From Cyclobacteriaceae bacterium (lineage in GTDB: Bacteria > Bacteroidota > Bacteroidia > Cytophagales > Cyclobacteriaceae), in the NCBI GenBank assembly GCA_020436085.1, contig JAGQYM010000002.1, positions 1-64,000 on the forward strand: a stretch of DNA of 64,000 bases, read 5' to 3'. The notes beneath the pieces were generated by a model. The model saw nothing but the letters and a program-made list of their open reading frames with translations, was not told where the DNA came from and did not search any database. A program made the translations under genes and the position numbers. Position 1 is the first letter of the stretch. Every line of letters starts with the position of its first letter. Below are positions 36,366-44,271 of this stretch, piece after piece.

Positions 36366-36924
36366 GATTGAACCTCATTACAACTGGCTTCAATATTATG
36401 ATTCGTCAATAGACGAGCGATCTCCATTTCACGGCAAGGAATACAACTACGACTTATACACCGACACTATTTACGGTTACTACATAGATCCCGCCTGGGA
36501 TTCTTTCGGATCAGAAACACTTTATATAAAAATTCTGTATGCGGATTATAATCTGGGATTTACCGTTCTCGAATTTATTGGTGAGTGGAATGATACGTTA
36601 TACAATGATATCATGACACTGAAGAGAAATGTCATCGAACTAATGTTGGCGGAAGGTGTAAATAAATTTATCATCATTGGGGAAAGTATCTTCAACTTTC
36701 ATGGATCTGACGACAGCTATTACGAAGAGTGGTTTGATGAAGTTGAAGATGGATGGATAGCAGCGGTCAATTTCCCTGAGTTTATTCAGCAAGAATTCAA
36801 GAAGTATCACCTGGATTCTTACATCAATATGGGTGGCACTTTGCAGATCCCTCAGTGGAGAACATTAGTTCCAATACGGTTCTTCGAACTTGTTAATGCA
36901 TTAATTCAGAGAAGGCTCAGTTGA
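36358..36924 (+). CDS. Conserved hypothetical protein
   Basis: A 188-residue acidic, aromatic-rich soluble protein (HYNWLQYYDSS, YGYYIDPAWDSFG, EWFDEVEDGW). It has no signal peptide or membrane segment and I recognise no family. Its ATG lies inside the last codons of murQ (8-base overlap), so translation is likely coupled. It converges with the SprT-like gene and overlaps it by 19 bases. Predicted mixed alpha/beta with an internal strand-rich part (KFIIIGESIFNFHG); a role alongside murQ cannot be assigned. Confidence 0.75.
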   Translation: MHEIEPHYNWLQYYDSSIDERSPFHGKEYNYDLYTDTIYGYYIDPAWDSFGSETLYIKILYADYNLGFTVLEFIGEWNDTLYNDIMTLKRNVIELMLAEGVNKFIIIGESIFNFHGSDDSYYEEWFDEVEDGWIAAVNFPEFIQQEFKKYHLDSYINMGGTLQIPQWRTLVPIRFFELVNALIQRRLS

Positions 36925-37529
36925 GCAATTGATACAGGTACATCTGCAGGAACCAGATACTTTGACTTTGAATTCAACTCCCGACACTCGACACGAGTGC
37001 GTCTTAATTTCCCTTTTCTAAACCATCGACCATGATAGCCAAAAACACTACCCTCTGGAATATGAGATAGGAGGACAACATCTTTTTGTTTGTCATCAAA
37101 TTGGCGAAGTAGTTGTGTGAACTGGCTGTCTGAAAATGTAGAAGCTCTGGGGTTTCGCATGTGCTTTCGCAAACCTTGCAAAAGTTTATCCGGAAAAATG
37201 TCATCGGTCATGATTGGCTCCATCATCAACTGAAAGGTTTTCTTCCATTCCGGTCCATGTGACTCCACTTTATTTCCATGAGCAAGATGAACCACCAGAT
37301 GTGCAACCTCGTGAATGTAGGTGATAAGGAAAAGATAGGGATCTAAATCGTGGTTAACAGTAATGACAGGCGTTTTGCCAGGATAGCAAGTAAAGTCACC
37401 AACTTTGGTTATGCGGTTTTTTCTGAGCTTGAATTTAAAAGGATAACGTTGCCACAGATTAAAGCAGTAATACCTGGCACCTTCAGGCACATGACTATCC
37501 AATAGTTTTGCAAATTCTGTCGCAGTCAT
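36906..37529 (-). CDS. SprT-like zinc metalloprotein
   Basis: A 207-residue SprT-domain protein. The metal site is HEVAH at residues 73-77 within ITYIHEVAHLVVHLAHG, and HGPEWKKTF supplies the third ligand region, as in SprT and Spartan-type proteases. A C-terminal basic region with GRWFRKGKLRRTRVEC follows. Bacterial SprT function is poorly known; eukaryotic relatives remove DNA-protein crosslinks. The start codon region is immediately preceded by the T-rich end of a terminator from the small lipoprotein gene. Confidence 0.88.
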   Translation of the reverse strand: MTATEFAKLLDSHVPEGARYYCFNLWQRYPFKFKLRKNRITKVGDFTCYPGKTPVITVNHDLDPYLFLITYIHEVAHLVVHLAHGNKVESHGPEWKKTFQLMMEPIMTDDIFPDKLLQGLRKHMRNPRASTFSDSQFTQLLRQFDDKQKDVVLLSHIPEGSVFGYHGRWFRKGKLRRTRVECRELNSKSKYLVPADVPVSIAQLSLL

Positions 37530-37530
37530 A

Positions 37531-37562
37531 AAAAAAAGAAGGCTTTAGAATTTCTAAAGCCT
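37531..37562 (-). terminator. Terminator after the small lipoprotein gene, touching the SprT start
   Basis: A 10-bp stem, AGGCTTTAGA (on the minus strand, 37562-37553) with TCTAAAGCCT (37549-37540), has a 3-base loop and is followed by a TTCTTTTTTT tract ending at 37531, one base from the SprT ATG at 37529. Confidence 0.9.
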
Positions 37563-37588
37563 CTCCAATCGTTTCGATTGTTGTTTCA

Positions 37589-37771
37589 TTACTGCATGCT
37601 GGTAGTATCGCTTGCTACACTGTCCGCAGCTGGTTCTTCAACTGCTGGAGCTTCTTCAGTCATCTCAGTGCTCTCTGTTGATTCTTCGGTAGATTCAGTC
37701 TTTCCGCCACCGCAGGCAACAAAGCTAAAAGCGAAACCGCACACCATTAATAATGCGATTAATTTTTTCAT
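37589..37771 (-). CDS. Small lipoprotein
   Basis: A 60-residue lipoprotein: MKKLIALLMVCGFAFSFVAC gives the lipobox with Cys at residue 20, followed by GGGKTES and a tail of repeated TEST/EES and acidic-alanine segments with no further hydrophobic part. The composition is disordered and it probably serves as a surface or periplasmic anchor or has a stress-related role; no homologue is known to me. It is followed by its own terminator. Confidence 0.75.
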   Translation of the reverse strand: MKKLIALLMVCGFAFSFVACGGGKTESTEESTESTEMTEEAPAVEEPAADSVASDTTSMQ

Positions 37772-37846
37772 AGTTTACAGGTTTTTAAGATTTCGAGGCA
37801 AATATACTAGGATAGGTATAGATTAGGGGTGGGAGGTAAGAAAAAA

Positions 37847-39154
37847 TCATTTTTTCCGGAAAAACAGCCTTATTGGAACTCCATCGAAGTCAAAATTGGC
37901 TCTCAACTTGTTTTCAAGGAATCTTTGATATGGTGGTTGAATGTATTGAGGCAGGTTGCAAAAGAATGCAAACGTTGGCGTTTTGGCTTTAAGTTGTGTG
38001 ACATATTTGATTTGAATCATTTTGCCTTTTAATGCCGGAGGAGGATAACGGGCTATTTCTGGCAGCAACGCGTCATTAAGTTTGGACGTGGGAATTTTTT
38101 TAGTCTTGTTGTTGTAAGCTTCTACCGCCTTTTCGATTACCTGAAATATTCTTTGCTTGGTGAGCACGGATGCAAAAATAATAGGGATGTATGTTGCCGG
38201 TGCCAACTTTTCCATCATCTCCTTTTTAATCTTATCTGCGGTCTTGGTGTCTTTTTCAATCAAGTCCCACTTGTTCACCATGATCACAATTCCCTTTCCC
38301 TGCTTCTGTGCCAAATGAATGATATTGATGTCTTGTGATTCCAGGCCGCGCTCTGCATCAACCAGTACAACACAAACATCACTTTCTTCAAGCGCCTTCA
38401 GTGACCGCAGCACTGAATAAAACTCGATATCCTCAGTTACTTTATTTTTCTTCCTTATGCCGGCAGTGTCAATCAGGATGAAGTCATTTCCATACATCTT
38501 GTACCTGGAGTGAATAGCATCACGGGTTGTGCCTGCTTCGTCCGTCACGATGCTGCGCTCCTGGCCAAGCAGCACATTCAGAAAGGATGACTTGCCCACA
38601 TTGGGCCGCCCTACAATTGCTATTTTAGGAATACCCTTGTCAGGATCTTCGACACCTTCACTTGCAAATGTTTTGACTACCTCATCCAGCAGTTCACCTG
38701 ATCCGCTTCCGTTCTCAGACGACAGTGGATATACTTCCCCTAAGCCTAGTTCGTAAAATTCTGCAATCAACGAAGTCTTATCCGGTGTATCTACTTTGTT
38801 GGCAGCTACAAAAATGGGCCGCTTGGAGCGTCTCACCAGATTGGCGAATTCTTTGTCGTAGCCAGTAAGTCCAGCCCGCCCGTCTACCATAAAAATAATT
38901 GCAGTGCAATCTTCAATAGCAGCCTCTACCTGTTTCCGGATTTGAGATTCGAATTTATCGTCCGATCCTGTAACATATCCTCCAGTGTCAATGACCGTGA
39001 AAAACTTCCCTGACCACTCCGCATGACCGTAATGTCTGTCACGTGTTACGCCTGGTACATCATCCATAATGGCCTCTCTTTTTTCAACTAATCGATTGAA
39101 GAAAGTCGATTTGCCCACGTTTGGGCGCCCTACAATTGCTACAATGTTTGCCAT
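37847..39154 (-). CDS. der: Ribosome biogenesis GTPase Der
   Basis: Der (EngA) is the two-GTPase-domain protein needed for 50S assembly. G1 motifs appear twice, GRPNVGKSTFFN (residue 8 on) and GRPNVGKSSFLN, with DTGG/DTAG (G3), NKVD and NKWD (G4). A C-terminal KH-like domain (about 350-435) follows. The gene is translationally coupled to era by a TGATG overlap. Length 435 residues is normal. Confidence 0.97.
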   Translation of the reverse strand: MANIVAIVGRPNVGKSTFFNRLVEKREAIMDDVPGVTRDRHYGHAEWSGKFFTVIDTGGYVTGSDDKFESQIRKQVEAAIEDCTAIIFMVDGRAGLTGYDKEFANLVRRSKRPIFVAANKVDTPDKTSLIAEFYELGLGEVYPLSSENGSGSGELLDEVVKTFASEGVEDPDKGIPKIAIVGRPNVGKSSFLNVLLGQERSIVTDEAGTTRDAIHSRYKMYGNDFILIDTAGIRKKNKVTEDIEFYSVLRSLKALEESDVCVVLVDAERGLESQDINIIHLAQKQGKGIVIMVNKWDLIEKDTKTADKIKKEMMEKLAPATYIPIIFASVLTKQRIFQVIEKAVEAYNNKTKKIPTSKLNDALLPEIARYPPPALKGKMIQIKYVTQLKAKTPTFAFFCNLPQYIQPPYQRFLENKLRANFDFDGVPIRLFFRKK

Positions 39155-40035
39155 CAGTCTGTGTAACCAAATTCTTTAAGGCGATTTTTTTGTTTTCGCC
39201 AATTGTCCGCCACCTTCACATGAGTTTCGAGAAACACCTGTTTGTCAAAAAATGCTTCCAAATCCTTCCGTGCTTCTGTGCCAACCTTCTTCAATGATGA
39301 CCCACCTTTTCCGATGATAATGCCCTTCTGCGAATCACGTTCGACATAAATGATGGCACGGATTTTTATGATCTTCTCCTCCTCTTTGAATGATTCAATG
39401 CCAACCTCAGTGCTATAGGGAACCTCTTGTTCGTAGTTGAGAAAAATCTTTTCACGAATGATTTCGGATGCGAAGAAGCGTTCACTTCTGTTTGTCAGAT
39501 CGTCTTTTGGATAATAGGGTGGATGATCAGGCAAAGACTCACGAACCGTTGAAAGTAACTGCTCAACACCCTCTCCCTTGATGGCAGACACAGACACAAT
39601 CTGTTGCACCGCAAGGTTCTTCTTCCAATACTCGATCTTGTCCGTCAACTGAGAGCCTTTAGCAAGGTCAATCTTGTTAATGACCAACACGATTGGTGTT
39701 TTGATCTCGTTGAACCTGGCCATCAGATGTTCGTCATATTTCTCGCCAAGCTCAACCACCAGCAAAATCAAGTCAGCATCCTCAAGGGAGACTCGCACAA
39801 AGTTCATCATGCTTTTTTGCAACTCATACTTGGGGTCCAATAGTCCAGGTGTATCAGAGTACACAATCTGGAAATCTTCTCCTGACAAAATGCCCATAAT
39901 ACGGTGTCTTGTAGTCTGAGCCTTGGCGGTGATAATGGACAAATTTTCACCTACCAACCTGTTCATAAGGGTAGACTTGCCCACGTTGGGTTTGCCAACT
40001 ATGCTTACAAAACCGGCTTTATGAGGGTTAGACAT
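39154..40035 (-). CDS. era: GTPase Era
   Basis: Era binds 16S rRNA and helps 30S maturation. The 293-residue protein has GKPNVGKSTLMNR (G1), DTPGL (G3), NKID (G4), SAIKG (G5), and the C-terminal KH domain with IYVERDSQKGIIIGKGGSSL. I chose the ATG at 40035 (MSNPHKAGF) over a frame 20 codons longer. It precedes der with one base of overlap; a pair of ribosome-assembly GTPases expressed together. Confidence 0.96.
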   Translation of the reverse strand: MSNPHKAGFVSIVGKPNVGKSTLMNRLVGENLSIITAKAQTTRHRIMGILSGEDFQIVYSDTPGLLDPKYELQKSMMNFVRVSLEDADLILLVVELGEKYDEHLMARFNEIKTPIVLVINKIDLAKGSQLTDKIEYWKKNLAVQQIVSVSAIKGEGVEQLLSTVRESLPDHPPYYPKDDLTNRSERFFASEIIREKIFLNYEQEVPYSTEVGIESFKEEEKIIKIRAIIYVERDSQKGIIIGKGGSSLKKVGTEARKDLEAFFDKQVFLETHVKVADNWRKQKNRLKEFGYTD

Positions 40036-40092
40036 GGTTAAAAACAACAAACCCCAGACATAACGCCCAGGGTCAGAAATGGGTATTAGGTG

Positions 40093-40123
40093 CAAATTTC
40101 ATTGAATTGGCCCAATAATTCAA
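40093..40123 (-). promoter_or_regulatory. Candidate promoter for era-der
   Basis: On the minus strand GAAATTTG (40093-40100) is one base off TAnnTTTG, and TTG (40121-40123) lies 20 bases upstream. Confidence 0.35.
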
Positions 40124-40150
40124 GTAGGCAAACAAATCGACCATAAACAC

Positions 40151-40175
40151 TAAATATAAATATACTTTATATTTA
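40151..40175 (+). promoter_or_regulatory. Palindromic operator candidate before the toxin-antitoxin pair
   Basis: A perfect 10-bp inverted repeat, TAAATATAAA (40151-40160) and TTTATATTTA (40166-40175), spaced by five bases (TATAC). It ends three bases before the antitoxin ATG at 40179. Ribbon-helix-helix antitoxins usually bind such sites to repress their own operon. Confidence 0.7.
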
Positions 40176-40178
40176 CGC

Positions 40179-40412
40179 ATGGCTACTTTTACAAGCTCCT
40201 TACCGGAAGATCTTCTCAAGTTACTGGGGGAGAAGGCATCTTCTCTTTCAGTTCCAAAAAATCTATTGATCGAGAGGGCATTGAGGCTTTACCTGGAACA
40301 CCTCGAAAAGATGGAGTACATCAAATCATATAAAAAGGCATCCGATGATCTTGATGTTCTCTCAATAGCAGAGGAAGGAATGGCTGACTACTTTAAGCAA
40401 CTAGAAAGTTGA
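40179..40412 (+). CDS. Ribbon-helix-helix antitoxin
   Basis: A 77-residue protein. The N-terminus ATFTSSLPEDLLKLLGEK followed by PKNLLIERALRLYLEHLEK has the strand-helix-helix pattern of CopG/RHH antitoxins, and the C-terminal part (about 45-77) is an acidic helical tail (EGMADYFKQLES) suited to bind the toxin. It overlaps the toxin gene by 4 bases (TTGA), so the two are coupled. A palindrome lies just in front of it. Confidence 0.88.
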   Translation: MATFTSSLPEDLLKLLGEKASSLSVPKNLLIERALRLYLEHLEKMEYIKSYKKASDDLDVLSIAEEGMADYFKQLES

Positions 40413-40741
40413 AGCAAGGAGAGATTTGGAGTGCAAATCTGGATCCAATAAAGGGAAGTGAACAGTCTGGCTTTAGACCGCTGGTTATTATCAGTGGCAA
40501 TCTTCTAAACCAATTCTTGCCAATTGTAATAGCTGTTCCGCTGACATCCAAGGTAAAAAATTATAAAGGCAATCCCGTTTTAGAGCCTACCGAGAAAAAT
40601 GGATTGAAAAAGAAATCTGAGATGCTGGTTTTTCACATACGATCAGTTTCTAAAGAGAGGTTGGTCGAAAAAATCGGTGATATTGAGAAGGAGGAATTGG
40701 AGCGATCAATAAAGACACTAGGCGATATCCTAAAGTATTGA
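40409..40741 (+). CDS. MazF/PemK-type endoribonuclease toxin
   Basis: A 110-residue PemK/MazF-fold toxin: QGEIWSANLDPIKGSEQSGF with the conserved RPLVIIS segment, VVPLT-type IAVPLTSK, and the helical end ERLVEKIGDIEKEEL. MazF toxins cleave mRNA at short sequences and are neutralised by the antitoxin just upstream. The start is TTG overlapping the antitoxin stop. All core motifs look intact, so the toxin is probably active. The cut site cannot be read from sequence. Confidence 0.92.
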   Translation: MKQGEIWSANLDPIKGSEQSGFRPLVIISGNLLNQFLPIVIAVPLTSKVKNYKGNPVLEPTEKNGLKKKSEMLVFHIRSVSKERLVEKIGDIEKEELERSIKTLGDILKY

Positions 40742-40747
40742 AAGGAA

Positions 40748-40776
40748 AAAAGCGACCATTGGGTCGCTTTTGATTT
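40748..40776 (+). terminator. Terminator after the toxin gene
   Basis: Stem AAAAGCGACC (40748-40757) with GGTCGCTTTT (40762-40771), 4-base loop, followed by GATTTT. It lies between the toxin stop and the convergent initiator tRNA. Confidence 0.85.
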
Positions 40777-40779
40777 TAG

Positions 40780-40852
<73 letters not shown>

Positions 40853-40864
40853 ATTTTAGGAGGA

Positions 40865-40896
40865 CAAAAGTAGAGGCCTTGTTGCTAAAAACCAAA
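40865..40896 (-). promoter_or_regulatory. Promoter of initiator tRNA
   Basis: TTTG (40893-40896), 20 bases, then TACTTTTG (40865-40872) on the minus strand, an exact Bacteroidota promoter. Transcription would begin about 6 bases before the tRNA 5' end. Confidence 0.75.
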
Positions 40897-40949
40897 TAGG
40901 GTCGCAATGATTATAACTGGCCATGGAATTTCGGCCCACGATACAGGTC

Positions 40950-40957
40950 TAATTTTG
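40950..40957 (+). promoter_or_regulatory. Candidate -7 element for the threonine aldolase operon
   Basis: TAATTTTG matches TAnnTTTG; transcription would start near 40964, 22 bases before the ATG at 40986. The -33 match is weak. Confidence 0.42.
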
Positions 40958-40985
40958 TAATTTTCAATTCTCAAAAAATGAAAAT

Positions 40986-42011
40986 ATGACAATCGACCTG
41001 AGGAGTGATACCGTGACCAAACCCACACCAGGCATGCATGATGCCATGATGACAGCTGAAGTTGGAGATGATGTGTTTGGAGAAGATCCATCGGTAAAGA
41101 AACTGGAGCAAAAATGTGCGGATCTTTTGGGCATGGATGCCGGTATCTTCTGCCCATCGGGTACAATGACAAATCAAATCGGCATTAAAGTTCTCACACA
41201 ACCTTACGATGAAGTGATCTGCTACAAGGGCGCACATATTTATAAATATGAAGGAGGAGGACTGGCCGGCAATAGCCTTATCAGTTCGAGATTGATAGAT
41301 GGAGATCGTGGGCGACTATCCGTGAAAGATGTGGAGGAGAACATTAATAATTATAATGATCCGCATCAGGCAAAATCTTCTACTGTGGCTCTGGAGAACA
41401 CTGTTGTACGAGAGGCTGGCAGTTTTTATAAGCTAGACCAAATTAAAGAGGTGAGTGAATTTAGTAGAAGTAAGGGTCTTACCATGCACCTCGATGGCGC
41501 CAGATTTTTCAATGCCATTGTTGAGACGGGTGATGATCCGAAGGAATATGGAAAACTTTTCGACACCATAAGCATTTGTCTTTCCAAAGGACTGGGAACT
41601 CCTGTCGGCTCAGTTTTAGTCTGCAAGAAAGAAAATGAACTTAAAGCGAGGCGAATAAGAAAAGTTTTTGGAGGAGGCATGCGCCAAGCCGGATATCTTG
41701 CAGCAGCTGGAATCTATGCTCTTGATAATCATGTTTCCAGATTGAAAGAGGACCATGCGCGTGCACGCGAACTTGGCAAGATGATCTCGTCACTGAGTTG
41801 GGTGGAATCGGTGATGCCGGTTGACACCAATATTGTTATTTTCTCAATGAAAGCGTCCGTGGCTCCTGAGAATGTACTTCAAAAACTATCAGCCGAAAAT
41901 ATTAAAGCATTGAAGTTTGGACCTCAAGAGATCAGGATGGTTACGCATCTTGATTTTGATGATACAATGTTAGAAAAAGCTGTTGACGTCTTTAAGAAAC
42001 TTTCTTTTTGA
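40986..42011 (+). CDS. Low-specificity L-threonine aldolase
   Basis: A 341-residue PLP enzyme that cleaves threonine or allo-threonine to glycine and acetaldehyde. DLRSDTVTKPTPGM at the N-terminus, GDDVFGEDPSV, FCPSGTMTNQIG, LHLDGARFFNA-type MHLDGARFFNAI and the PLP lysine in CLSKGLGTPVGSVL are all present. It is the first gene of a plus-strand operon with DUF3667, rarA and a VWA-like protein, without obvious functional link. Confidence 0.94.
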   Translation: MTIDLRSDTVTKPTPGMHDAMMTAEVGDDVFGEDPSVKKLEQKCADLLGMDAGIFCPSGTMTNQIGIKVLTQPYDEVICYKGAHIYKYEGGGLAGNSLISSRLIDGDRGRLSVKDVEENINNYNDPHQAKSSTVALENTVVREAGSFYKLDQIKEVSEFSRSKGLTMHLDGARFFNAIVETGDDPKEYGKLFDTISICLSKGLGTPVGSVLVCKKENELKARRIRKVFGGGMRQAGYLAAAGIYALDNHVSRLKEDHARARELGKMISSLSWVESVMPVDTNIVIFSMKASVAPENVLQKLSAENIKALKFGPQEIRMVTHLDFDDTMLEKAVDVFKKLSF

Positions 42012-42015
42012 ATGA

Positions 42016-42999
42016 ATGGAAGAGTTGGGCAACACGGTGCCTATGGCGGAGGGGATGGTAGATGCGGAAAATGCATCCAATAAATCACCATTGTCTGATG
42101 TTTGTCTCAACTGCGGAGCAAGACTCACTGGCCTGTATTGCAGCGAGTGTGGTCAAAAAAATATTCCGCGTAGGCAGGCTTTAGGTGAGCTTGCACAAAA
42201 TTTTTTGGGTTCGTTTTTTAGTTATGAATCCAAGTTTTTCCGAACACTTAAAAAGCTACTCTTTAGGCCAGGTTACCTTGCATTAGAATACAATGCCGGG
42301 AAGCGAGAAAGCTATTATCACCCTGCCAGAATGTATGTGTTCGTGAGCTTCATTTATTTTCTGCTATTTTTTTCCCTGCCAGGTACTGAAAGTCAAGGCG
42401 ACAATATTCAAGATGATGATAGTGAGTTGGTAGATTCAGATGGATCGGATTGGAATTTCAAATTTTCCACTGAAGACTACGATAGTAGAGAGGAGTATGA
42501 CTCGATTCAAGCTACTCTCCCCGCCAATAAAAAAGATGGCTGGATATTGAGAAAGATGCAGTATCGATCATTTGAACTAAGGAGCAAGTATCAAGGCAAT
42601 GGCAAAAATTTTGGAAAAGATTTTGGTAGCACCTTTGCTGAAAATACTCCTAAAATTCTATTCTTTCTTCTTCCGGTATTTGCCTTGATTTTGAAGCTGC
42701 TCTATGTTAGACATGATTATTATTATAGTGAGCATCTTGTCCTGTCTATATACTTCTATAATTTTTCTTTTGTTACAGGAATTATCACTTTGTTATTTTC
42801 ACTTATTCCTTTTCTAGACTGGTTGCCCACAATCGCTTTTATCTTAATCATGGTGTACCTCTTGATTGCAATGAAGAACATGTACCGACAACGTTGGCCT
42901 AAAACGGTCTTAAAGTTTTTTTTACTTTCTATGATCTTTTCGGTTTGCATGGGAGTTGGGTTACTTGCCAACGCAATGCTTACCTTACTCATATTTTGA
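42016..42999 (+). CDS. DUF3667 membrane protein
   Basis: A 327-residue protein. A zinc ribbon of two CxxC pairs (CLNCG at about 32-36 and CSECG at about 46-50) is followed by the conserved FRTLKKLLFRPGYLALEYNAG segment and YYHPARMYVFVSFIYFLLFF as first membrane segment, an acidic linker of about 90 residues, and three more membrane segments. This is DUF3667, frequent in Bacteroidota, with no known function. Stop of the aldolase gene is five bases upstream. Confidence 0.88.
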   Translation: MEELGNTVPMAEGMVDAENASNKSPLSDVCLNCGARLTGLYCSECGQKNIPRRQALGELAQNFLGSFFSYESKFFRTLKKLLFRPGYLALEYNAGKRESYYHPARMYVFVSFIYFLLFFSLPGTESQGDNIQDDDSELVDSDGSDWNFKFSTEDYDSREEYDSIQATLPANKKDGWILRKMQYRSFELRSKYQGNGKNFGKDFGSTFAENTPKILFFLLPVFALILKLLYVRHDYYYSEHLVLSIYFYNFSFVTGIITLLFSLIPFLDWLPTIAFILIMVYLLIAMKNMYRQRWPKTVLKFFLLSMIFSVCMGVGLLANAMLTLLIF

Positions 43000-43002
43000 G
43001 CC

Positions 43003-44271
43003 GTGTTACTAAATAGCCAAATACCTCTTGCTGAACGAATGCGTCCGACCAGGTTGGAGGAATTGGCTGGGCAAGAACATCTCGTTGGAAGCAATGGAAT
43101 TATAAAAAATGCGATCGTCTCCGGCCATGTGCCTTCTATGATATTGTGGGGACCTCCAGGTGTTGGTAAAACCACGATTGCTAATATAATTGCCAACGAA
43201 GTAAAGCGGCCATTTCACACCTTAAGTGCCGTTAGTGCAGGGGTAAAGGATGTGCGAGAGGTAATTGATATCGCAAAGAGATCGGGGAAGAGTATACTTT
43301 TTATTGACGAAATCCACAGGTTTAACAAATCTCAACAAGATGCATTGTTGGGAGCCGTTGAGAAGGGAACGATAACTTTGATCGGTGCGACCACTGAAAA
43401 TCCTTCATTCGAGGTAAATAGTGCGCTTCTTTCACGATGTCAGGTATATACCCTGAAGGCGCTATCCGAAGAGAATTTATTACAACTAGTCAATGATGCG
43501 CTAACTCGCGATTCGCAGCTGAAGAAAAGAAATATTCAAGTAAAGGAACACAAGGCCTTGCTTAATATTTCAGGAGGGGATGCGCGCAAATTGTTGAACC
43601 TGGTTGAGCTATTGGCAGACTCTGTTTCAGGCGATGTAATTATTACCGATGAATTGGTGGTTAATGTCGCACAAAAGAGAATCGCCATCTACGATAAGAG
43701 TGGCGAGCAACATTACGACATTATTTCAGCTTTTATAAAATCCATTCGCGGTAGCGACCCCAATGCAGCAGTCTATTATCTTGCTCGGATGATCGAAGGA
43801 GGCGAGGATGTGAAATTCATAGCCAGACGAATGGTTATCCTCGCTTCAGAAGACATTGGTAATGCGAACCCTACTGCACTGGTATTGGCCACGAATACTT
43901 TTCAGGCTGTGACGATGATTGGCTATCCTGAGTCAAGAATAATCTTGTCTCAATGCGCGATTTATTTGGCCTCGTCACCAAAAAGTAACGCAAGCTACGT
44001 GGCAATAGGTAAGGCACAACAAATCGTTAACGAAACCGGGGACCTTCCCGTGCCGTTACCAATCAGAAATGCGCCAACGAAAATGATGAAGGACATGAGC
44101 TATGGAAAGGGATATCAATACGCGCACGACCATCAGGACAATTTTGCAGACATGGAATTTTTGCCAGATGATCTTAAGGGTACAAAATTCTACGAGCCCG
44201 GACAGAATCCGCGTGAAGCGGAATTGAGAGGTTATTTGAAGAAATTGTGGGGTAAGAAATACGACTACTAA
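43003..44271 (+). CDS. rarA: Replication-associated recombination protein RarA (MgsA)
   Basis: A 422-residue AAA+ ATPase acting at stalled replication forks. Walker A is [15 protein letters not shown], Walker [19 protein letters not shown], sensor 1 [20 protein letters not shown]. The C-terminal region has [21 protein letters not shown] and the MgsA tetramerisation part ([11 protein letters not shown]). GTG start at 43003, four bases after the previous stop. All motifs are intact. Confidence 0.96.
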   Translation: MLLNSQIPLAERMRPTRLEELAGQEHLVGSNGIIKNAIVSGHVPSMILWGPPGVGKTTIANIIANEVKRPFHTLSAVSAGVKDVREVIDIAKRSGKSILFIDEIHRFNKSQQDALLGAVEKGTITLIGATTENPSFEVNSALLSRCQVYTLKALSEENLLQLVNDALTRDSQLKKRNIQVKEHKALLNISGGDARKLLNLVELLADSVSGDVIITDELVVNVAQKRIAIYDKSGEQHYDIISAFIKSIRGSDPNAAVYYLARMIEGGEDVKFIARRMVILASEDIGNANPTALVLATNTFQAVTMIGYPESRIILSQCAIYLASSPKSNASYVAIGKAQQIVNETGDLPVPLPIRNAPTKMMKDMSYGKGYQYAHDHQDNFADMEFLPDDLKGTKFYEPGQNPREAELRGYLKKLWGKKYDY

